64,000 bases of DNA from Actinomyces sp. S6-Spd3 (GTDB taxonomy: Bacteria; Actinomycetota; Actinomycetes; Actinomycetales; Actinomycetaceae), in contig NZ_JRMV01000281.1 of NCBI RefSeq assembly GCF_000758755.1, positions 233,981 to 297,980 of the forward strand, in the 5' to 3' direction. A program made the translations under genes and the position numbers. The notes beneath the pieces are model-generated. The model saw only the letters and a program-made list of their open reading frames with translations, was not told where the DNA came from and searched no databases. Each line of letters starts with the position of its first letter. Position 1 is the stretch's first letter. Positions 58,197-64,000 of this stretch are shown piece after piece.

Positions 58197-59429
58197 CTAG
58201 CCCTGGCCGGTGATGGTTAGGTAAGCAAGAAGAATATTGAGCAGAATAATTGCCGCTGCAATCACGGAAGCCACTGTGATTGTGAGCGGCTTATTCGCGT
58301 ACTCGCCCATGACTTCTTTGGAGCGGGTGAGTCGCATGAGAGGGACGATCGCGAAGGGAATTCCGAAGGACAAGGCCACCTGAGAAAGGACCAAAGCCCA
58401 AGTCGGTTCTGCACCCATTCCCAAGATGATCAGTGCCGGAATAATGGTCACCAGTCTGCGTGCCAGCAGGGGAACGTTCACATGGAGGAGTCCGTTCATG
58501 ATTTCAGAACCCGCGTAGGCGCCAACTGAGGTCGAGGCCAAGCCCGAAGCCAGAAGACCGAGTGCGAAAATTGTTGAAACCGTTGGACCCAATGCGTGTG
58601 CGATCGCGTGGTAGGCGCCCTCGATCGTGTCTGTTCCTTCAACTCCGGATAGTGCAGATGCCGCAAGGAGGAGCAGACCGATGTTCACGATTCCCGCAAT
58701 GCTCAGTGCCCACAAAATATCGTGACGTGTTGCTCGAAGGAGAGCTCTCTTGTGGGGGTGCTCAACTTCAGGATCGGTGTGGTGGTCATTGACTAAGGAC
58801 GAGTGCAAGTAAATCGCGTGAGGCATGACCGTCGCGCCAAGCATTGATGCGGCAACCAAGATCGAATCGGAGCCCTTGAAGCGTGGGATCAGCCCCGAGG
58901 CCACTTCCGACCACTGTGGGGGAGCGAAGAAAAGTCCCGCAAGGAATCCGGCTGTGATGACAACAAGCATCCCGATGATGACTGCTTCGAAGATATTTTG
59001 ACGGCGTCCTTGGAAGAGCAAGATCACGATGGATGCGCCGCCGATGATGACGCCCGACCACAGGAGCGGAATGCCGAAGAGAAGATTGAGGGCGATCGCT
59101 CCGCCGATGACTTCTGCGAGGTCCGTTGCCGCCGCGACAAGCTCAGCTTGGAGCCAGAAAAGAATACGGTTGCGGGGACGAAGGCGCTCGCCAAGGAGGG
59201 TTGGAAGTGATCGACCAGTGACAATACCTAGTTTCGCTGAAAGGTATTGAACGAGCATCGCTGCGATATTGGATAGGACAAGAACCCAGACCAAAAGGTA
59301 GCCGTAGCGAGCACCAGCTGTAATATTCGCTGCTACGTTTCCGGGATCAACGTAGGCAATTGCAGCGATGAATGCAGGCCCCATGAGTGCAAAAAGCCGA
59401 TGTTGTTTGAGACGGTGCCCGCTTGCCAT
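58197..59429 (-). CDS. mntH: Nramp-family divalent metal (Mn2+) transporter
   Basis: 410 aa with about 11 helices. TM1 has the metal-binding DPGN (AYVDPGNVAAN) and TM6 has MPHAIYLHSSLV, the two unwound helix motifs of Nramp proton-coupled manganese/iron importers. ATG 59429 has GGGGGAA upstream. Ends 9 bp from convergent rpiB. Confidence 0.94.
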   Translation of the reverse strand: MASGHRLKQHRLFALMGPAFIAAIAYVDPGNVAANITAGARYGYLLVWVLVLSNIAAMLVQYLSAKLGIVTGRSLPTLLGERLRPRNRILFWLQAELVAAATDLAEVIGGAIALNLLFGIPLLWSGVIIGGASIVILLFQGRRQNIFEAVIIGMLVVITAGFLAGLFFAPPQWSEVASGLIPRFKGSDSILVAASMLGATVMPHAIYLHSSLVNDHHTDPEVEHPHKRALLRATRHDILWALSIAGIVNIGLLLLAASALSGVEGTDTIEGAYHAIAHALGPTVSTIFALGLLASGLASTSVGAYAGSEIMNGLLHVNVPLLARRLVTIIPALIILGMGAEPTWALVLSQVALSFGIPFAIVPLMRLTRSKEVMGEYANKPLTITVASVIAAAIILLNILLAYLTITGQG

Positions 59430-59431
59430 TG

Positions 59432-59544
59432 TTCCCCCGACAGTCGTAAATCTTCGTATAACCGAACTTTACTCCACTATTTTGTGAGCTGTCACAGATC
59501 AATGCGTGTGGCACAGGTGCAAGGCAAACTATTACCCTTAAATA
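59432..59544. promoter_or_regulatory. Divergent mntH/argS spacer
   Basis: 113-bp spacer with TTATAC on the minus strand near a TTCG-N6-CGAA dyad (around 59453-59466, minus strand) upstream of mntH, and TATTAC (59530-59535) upstream of argS. A regulator such as an MntR-like protein could bind the dyad; this is a weak inference. Confidence 0.35.
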
Positions 59545-61224
59545 GTGACTCCAGAAGAACTTGCATCCCATATTCATGATTTATTGCTCGCCGAGATCGC
59601 TCAGGGGCATCTGTCTCTCGATCCCGCCGACGTCCCCGACACAGTGAAGGTTGAGCGTCCTCGAAATAGAGATCACGGCGACTGGGCAAGCAATATCGCT
59701 ATGCAGCTCGCCAAAAAAGCAGGGATGAACCCGCGTGAATTTGCGCAGATCCTTGTCAACGGTCTCAATGAACTCGACGGCATTGACAGTGCCGAAATCG
59801 CCGGCCCCGGCTTTATTAATATTCGTCTTGCTGCAGCTTCTGCAGGCGAGCTTGCCCGCAGCATCGTCGAGGCCGGTTGCGCTTTCGGCCGCGGCGAGTC
59901 CATGAAGGGCCTGCACATCAACTTGGAGTACGTCTCCGCCAACCCGACGGGTCCGGTTCACTTGGGCGGTGCGCGCTGGGCAGCCGTTGGTGACTCCCTT
60001 GCACGCCTAATGAAGGCTTCGGGGGCGAAGGTCACCCGCGAGTACTACTTCAACGATCACGGCTCGCAGATTGATCGCTTCGCTCGTTCGCTCTACGCGC
60101 GTGCGATGGGACACGAAGCCCCCGAAGATGGTTACGGCGGCCAGTACATTGCTGATATCGCTACCCAGGTGCGCGAAGACGCGGTCGCGGCAGGAGAGCC
60201 CGATCCGGTCACGCTTCCCGAAGAAGAAGCCGTTGAGGCATTCCGCGCGCGTGGTGTTGAGCTGATGTTCGATGAAATCAAGCAGCGTCTGCGCGATTTC
60301 CGCTCTGAATTCGATGTCTTCTTCCACGAGGATTCGCTGCACAATTCCGGTGCAGTTGACGCCGCAATCGAAACCCTGCGCAAGCGCGGTGAGGTCTTTG
60401 ATCAAGATGGTGCCGTGTGGCTGCGGACAACCTCTTACGGAGACGACAAGGACCGTGTGCTCATCAAGTCTGATGGTCAGGCTGCCTACTTCGCCGGCGA
60501 CGTCGCCTACTACCTTGATAAGCGTCACCGTGGTGCCGACGTTGCGATTTACCTGTTGGGCGCCGACCACCACGGCTACATTGGTCGAATGATGGCAATG
60601 TGTGAGGCTTTCGGTGATAAGCCGGGCGTCAACATGCAGATCCTCATCGGACAGATGGTGAACTTGGTGAAGGACGGCGTTCCCGTCCGTATGTCTAAGC
60701 GCGCTGGAACCATTGTCACCCTTGATGATCTTGTCGACGCTGTGGGTGTGGACGCTGCTCGCTATGCACTTGTTCGTGTCTCAATGGATTCAAACCTCGA
60801 TATCGATCTGGATCTCTTGGGATCGAATACGAATGAGAACCCTGTGTACTACGTGCAGTATGCGCATGCTCGCACCCAAAATGTTGCGCGTAATGCTGCC
60901 GAACACGGTGTGAGTCGCGAGGCTGGTTTCAATCCTGCAGCGCTTGATACCGCAGCTGATAGCGACCTTCTCGGAGTGCTTGCACAGTTCCCAGCGCAGG
61001 TTGCACAAGCCGCTGACTTGCGTGAACCGCACCGCGTTGCGCGTTACCTGGAGCAGCTCGCAGCCGCCTACCACACGTGGTATGGCCAGTGCCGTGTCAC
61101 TCCTCGCGGGGATGACCCGGTGGATGAAGGCCACGTTGCACGCTTGTGGCTCAACGATGCCGTCGCCCAGGTTCTGCGTAGTGGCCTGGACCTTCTCGGT
61201 GTTGCGGCTCCTGAGCGTATGTAA
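59545..61224 (+). CDS. argS: Arginyl-tRNA synthetase
   Basis: 559 aa class I synthetase. N-terminal Add-1 domain (about 1-105), HIGH-type motif [25 protein letters not shown]-like [15 protein letters not shown] and a C-terminal anticodon-binding helical domain ([20 protein letters not shown]) ending [13 protein letters not shown]. Charges tRNA-Arg, including the nearby tRNA-Arg(CCG). GTG start has no Shine-Dalgarno; a TATTAC box lies 9 nt before it. Confidence 0.96.
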   Translation: MTPEELASHIHDLLLAEIAQGHLSLDPADVPDTVKVERPRNRDHGDWASNIAMQLAKKAGMNPREFAQILVNGLNELDGIDSAEIAGPGFINIRLAAASAGELARSIVEAGCAFGRGESMKGLHINLEYVSANPTGPVHLGGARWAAVGDSLARLMKASGAKVTREYYFNDHGSQIDRFARSLYARAMGHEAPEDGYGGQYIADIATQVREDAVAAGEPDPVTLPEEEAVEAFRARGVELMFDEIKQRLRDFRSEFDVFFHEDSLHNSGAVDAAIETLRKRGEVFDQDGAVWLRTTSYGDDKDRVLIKSDGQAAYFAGDVAYYLDKRHRGADVAIYLLGADHHGYIGRMMAMCEAFGDKPGVNMQILIGQMVNLVKDGVPVRMSKRAGTIVTLDDLVDAVGVDAARYALVRVSMDSNLDIDLDLLGSNTNENPVYYVQYAHARTQNVARNAAEHGVSREAGFNPAALDTAADSDLLGVLAQFPAQVAQAADLREPHRVARYLEQLAAAYHTWYGQCRVTPRGDDPVDEGHVARLWLNDAVAQVLRSGLDLLGVAAPERM

Positions 61225-61243
61225 GGGCAGTCGATAGATGCCG

Positions 61244-61279
61244 TTGGCCCCGTAGTTTCGTGCGAAACTACGGGGCCAA
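61244..61279 (+). terminator. Terminator after argS
   Basis: 17-bp perfect stem (61244-61260 / 61263-61279) with a 2-nt centre; GGTGTTTC follows. Lies between the convergent argS and oxidoreductase genes. Confidence 0.85.
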
Positions 61280-61328
61280 GGTGTTTCAGCCTTTGACGGG
61301 AGCACATTCCCTGGGCATCGGGCTTAAA

Positions 61329-62711
61329 TTAGGCAAGAGAATCAAAGAGGATGTTCAATCCCTCTCCCATGGTCGGGTGCGCGATGGGAAGCATGCGCAG
61401 CTGCTCATAGGTCAGCCCTGCTTCCATTGCGACTTGAACCGCGGTAATGACTTCACCGGATTGGGGACCCACAAGGGTTGCTCCCAAAATCTTGTGGGTA
61501 TGCGCATCAACAATGGCTTTCCACTTTCCAGTCGTATCGCGCATAGTCTTTGCGCGAGGAATTGCGGCCGTGTCAATTGATGCGACAAGAACCTCAAGAC
61601 CGCGCTGCGCGGCTTCGGTTTCGTTGATGCCAATTCGTCCCAACTCGGGGTGAGCAAAGAGTGCCCAGGGGATCACTCGGCCGGCCTTCGAGGTGCGTGG
61701 GTCGTCCAGGGAAACGCCGTCCAGCTGCTCGCGGATAATGCGGTAGTCGTTCCACGAGGCGTGAGTGAACATCGGGGTTCCCGCGCAGTCGCCTGCTGCC
61801 CATACGCCCTCGACGGGGGTACGCAAATGATCGTCAACCTCGATGAAGCCTCGTTCGCTCAAGCGAATCCCGGCCTCGGTAAGGCCAATGCCATCGGTGT
61901 TGGGAACGCGTCCTGCCGCAACCAATACACGCTCGGCACTGACTTCGCGTCCATCGGAAAGCTCAATTCGGATATTGTCGCCGTCCTTTGCGGCCGACTG
62001 CGCGCGGGCACCGGTGAGGACAGTGACGCCCTGCGTGCCGAGCACTTCCTGGTAGATTGCAGCGATATCTGGGTCTTCACGATCAAGGATGTGCTCGCCC
62101 GAAGCGATCACAGTGACCTGCGAACCGAAGGCCGCCATCATCGAGGCAAACTCGACGCCGATGTATCCGCCGCCAATGATTGCCAAAGAGGAAGGAATTT
62201 CTTCAAGACGCAGGATATCTTCGCTATCCCATGCGCCGGCTTCCCACAGACCTGGAATCGGCGGGTGTGCGGGGCGCGTTCCGAGGTTGAGAAGGACTTT
62301 GTCGGAGTGGAGCTGGCGTGTCGTACCGTCTTCTAAGGTCACTTCGACGCTGTGCGCATCGAGGAGCCTGGCGCTTCCGCGCATGAAGTCGATGCCGGGG
62401 GCAGCGAAGAACTTCTCATGCGCGGCGATCATCGCTGAGACGATGCCATTCTTGTGCGCGCGCAGCTTCTCAATGTCGATGTGAACGTTCCCAGTCCCTT
62501 CGACACCGAAGACGGAATCATTGCGGGCCTCGTCGAGGCGACGTGCCGAAGCAACGAGGGACTTGGTGGGGATACACGCCACGTTAATGCACGTGCCGCC
62601 GATGAACTGTCGTTCAATGAGCGCGACCTTCCATCCGTGTTTCGCGCGGTTCATTGCCAGTGATTTGCCGGCCTTTCCGCCGCCAACAACGATGAGATCA
62701 AAGTTCTCCAT
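61329..62711 (-). CDS. FAD-dependent pyridine nucleotide-disulfide oxidoreductase
   Basis: 460 aa. FAD motif VVGGGKAGKSLA, redox-active cysteine pair GGTCINVACIPTKS, NAD(P) motif IIGGGYIGVEFASM, second FAD contact GVWAAGDCAG and the C-terminal His-Glu active site AHPTMGEGL. Related to dihydrolipoamide and mercuric reductases, but without a substrate-specific marker; no lipoyl or mer gene is nearby. A role in thiol redox balance is possible. ATG 62711 has GGAAGGA upstream; frame is open to 62759 without similarity. Confidence 0.88.
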   Translation of the reverse strand: MENFDLIVVGGGKAGKSLAMNRAKHGWKVALIERQFIGGTCINVACIPTKSLVASARRLDEARNDSVFGVEGTGNVHIDIEKLRAHKNGIVSAMIAAHEKFFAAPGIDFMRGSARLLDAHSVEVTLEDGTTRQLHSDKVLLNLGTRPAHPPIPGLWEAGAWDSEDILRLEEIPSSLAIIGGGYIGVEFASMMAAFGSQVTVIASGEHILDREDPDIAAIYQEVLGTQGVTVLTGARAQSAAKDGDNIRIELSDGREVSAERVLVAAGRVPNTDGIGLTEAGIRLSERGFIEVDDHLRTPVEGVWAAGDCAGTPMFTHASWNDYRIIREQLDGVSLDDPRTSKAGRVIPWALFAHPELGRIGINETEAAQRGLEVLVASIDTAAIPRAKTMRDTTGKWKAIVDAHTHKILGATLVGPQSGEVITAVQVAMEAGLTYEQLRMLPIAHPTMGEGLNILFDSLA

Positions 62712-62801
62712 GGCCCGTCCTTCCGTTTCTAAGGCCCGTTTCATCCAGTTCAACGACATGGATGGAAGGACATTCCCTATTTCGCAGGAAGGTGAGGGGG
62801 A

Positions 62802-64000
62802 TCACTGAGATTTTTGGCTTTGGCGTTTTGTCCGCGATGTTGGGGCAACAGAGAAAGGATCTTCAGGCCAATGATGTTTGGGGTATCTACCGCGAAGCTG
62901 AGAACGAACCTGCTGATATGGTCCCTTCCAAAAGGAAGCAAGATCACTGGTGATCGCAACGGGGCGGCCTGCAGGATCAGTCAGCTCAATTCGAAGCGGA
63001 AGGCGCCCTTGAACAAAATGCGGAGTATCGGTCCAGCCGAAGGCCTCTTGGACACGCAAGCGTACGTATGCTCCGTCTTCGTCCCATTTCACGCTTCGAT
63101 GAGTTCCCGTCGGAATCGTGATCTGCTGTGGTGCCTCTCGTTCAAGATCCATATTGAGTGGCCAGGGGAGCAGCGCATTCAAAGCTTCGCTCAGGTCCAG
63201 CTGGGAAAATGCCACTCCCTCACTCCACTGCTCGCTCAAGTGATCAATGCACGCGGCAATGATGTGGGCGTCATCAAGTGCGGGCCAAGGCTCGCCGATG
63301 AGTCTGTGACACGCCATGATTCTCATACGAAGCTGTTTCGCATTGTCATCCCACGGAAGATCACTTGCGCTCATTTCCTCTAGATTTCGCCGCGCCACCT
63401 CGCGCATTTCAGATCGGTCAGGGGAAGGCAAACGCGTACTAGAGAGCACGATGGTTCCCAGTTTTTCTTCCACAAAGCCAATAATTACGCCATTTTCGAC
63501 ACGTAACGACGAGGCTTTCTCACGCAGATGCGAAGCTGCCAGATCCACATCATCACCGTCAATGGGCAGAGCTGAACGGATAATGGCATCCGCATTGCCC
63601 GCAGATTGAAGCTCAGCAATCGCAATCCACTCGCTGCCTTCCAAAGAAGAAGACGGAGGAAGACTAGCTCCCTGTCCAGAAGTCAGTAGATAACGCGCGC
63701 TCTGTGCGCGTTTACGTGCAATTCGCAGCGGGTATGCACAGGCAACAAAAAGAGGGAGCGCCTGCGAAAGCGCCTGCCTCGTACTGGCATTGAGGTGAGG
63801 GCGAATATCGGAAGTTAAACGTGCAGCTGACTCTTCCACTCGCTTTCCCTGAGGGCTCGAGGGGGAGAGGGAAAAGACAGCACTCAATAAATCAGCACCC
63901 TGCGGGCGAAGATCTTCAGATACAAGCGCGGCGCACATGGCTGCGATACCGCTTGGAATATTCCCCTGAAGCGTACTCAGAGCATGCGCGATTCGAGGAT
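62802..64000 (-). CDS. hrpB: ATP-dependent RNA helicase HrpB, 3' part
   Basis: The frame is open through the right window edge, so the start and helicase core lie outside. The visible 399 codons hold the HrpB C-terminal region: DLSEALNALLPWPLNMDLEREAP, TGTHRSVKWDEDGA and the closing FWKGPYQQVRSQLRGRYPKHHWPEDP are diagnostic. The internal Met at 63938 is not the start, as homologous sequence (PRIAHALSTLQGNIPSGIAA) runs upstream of it. HrpB is a DEAH-box helicase of uncertain RNA substrate. Confidence 0.88.
   Translation of the reverse strand, partial: PRIAHALSTLQGNIPSGIAAMCAALVSEDLRPQGADLLSAVFSLSPSSPQGKRVEESAARLTSDIRPHLNASTRQALSQALPLFVACAYPLRIARKRAQSARYLLTSGQGASLPPSSSLEGSEWIAIAELQSAGNADAIIRSALPIDGDDVDLAASHLREKASSLRVENGVIIGFVEEKLGTIVLSSTRLPSPDRSEMREVARRNLEEMSASDLPWDDNAKQLRMRIMACHRLIGEPWPALDDAHIIAACIDHLSEQWSEGVAFSQLDLSEALNALLPWPLNMDLEREAPQQITIPTGTHRSVKWDEDGAYVRLRVQEAFGWTDTPHFVQGRLPLRIELTDPAGRPVAITSDLASFWKGPYQQVRSQLRGRYPKHHWPEDPFSVAPTSRTKRQSQKSQ

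Overview
The window is a high-GC actinobacterial chromosome segment. Evidence: a WhiB2-type regulator, the MtrA-MtrB-LpqB module, a SigR/RsrA pair, the actinobacterial ribosomal protein bL37, fused 2-oxoglutarate decarboxylase/dehydrogenase Kgd, DUF3499/DUF5719/DUF6459/DUF6912 genes and many GTG starts. Gene order from about 13.2 to 46.5 kb follows the conserved actinobacterial backbone that in Mycobacterium runs around whiB2-mtrAB-lpqB-secA-aroA-sigH. Moderate GC and compact layout suggest an Actinomycetaceae member (Actinomyces/Schaalia-like); this is inference. No phage, insertion sequence, CRISPR array or rRNA was seen.

Layout. 1-12.2 kb: surface glycan locus with two GT2 glycosyltransferases (the first cut by the window edge), UDP-galactopyranose mutase, an ABC-2 exporter pair, a large DUF6541-like membrane protein and a GlfT2-like galactofuranosyltransferase, closed by a 20-bp terminator stem; then an acyltransferase, a dolichol-phosphate-mannose-synthase-like GT2, a GtrA protein and a lipoprotein. 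12.2-19 kb: TIGR03089 gene, whiB2 coupled to a 1013-aa glycosyltransferase and a DUF5719 protein, a degenerate metallopeptidase and DUF3499. 19-26.2 kb: divergent RDD and SpoIIM genes, then a fully overlapping DUF58/MoxR/DUF4350/DUF4129/membrane-protein operon. 26.4-32.1 kb: mtrA-mtrB-lpqB-comF-like and hpf with a structured leader. 32.2-38 kb: FadR-type regulator, secA, DUF6459, small HTH protein, DUF6912. 38-46.5 kb: sbcC-sbcD, the doxX/aroA/rsgA operon, sigR-rsrA and the 24-codon bL37 gene. 46.5-64 kb: SGNH-like protein, kgd, two CNNM/CBS proteins, M23 peptidase, glycerophosphodiesterase, Na+/H+ antiporter-like protein, TauE/SafE exporter overlapping an antisense tRNA-Arg, rpiB, mntH, argS, an FAD disulfide oxidoreductase and the 3' part of hrpB.

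How the parts connect. The first 8.6 kb can make UDP-galactofuranose, polymerise it and export a lipid-linked glycan, resembling the mycobacterial galactan branch without any visible mycolate or arabinan gene. MtrAB, LpqB, WhiB2 and the RDD/SpoIIM/DUF58/MoxR block point to envelope growth and division control. SigR/RsrA is a thiol-stress switch with a SigR-like promoter placed to make a longer SigR isoform. Several genes (mtrA, doxX, spoIIM, RDD, DUF6912) have a -10-like box 6-7 nt before ATG and no Shine-Dalgarno, so leaderless mRNAs look common here; mtrA, doxX and spoIIM share a near-identical TGACACWAT box at this position.
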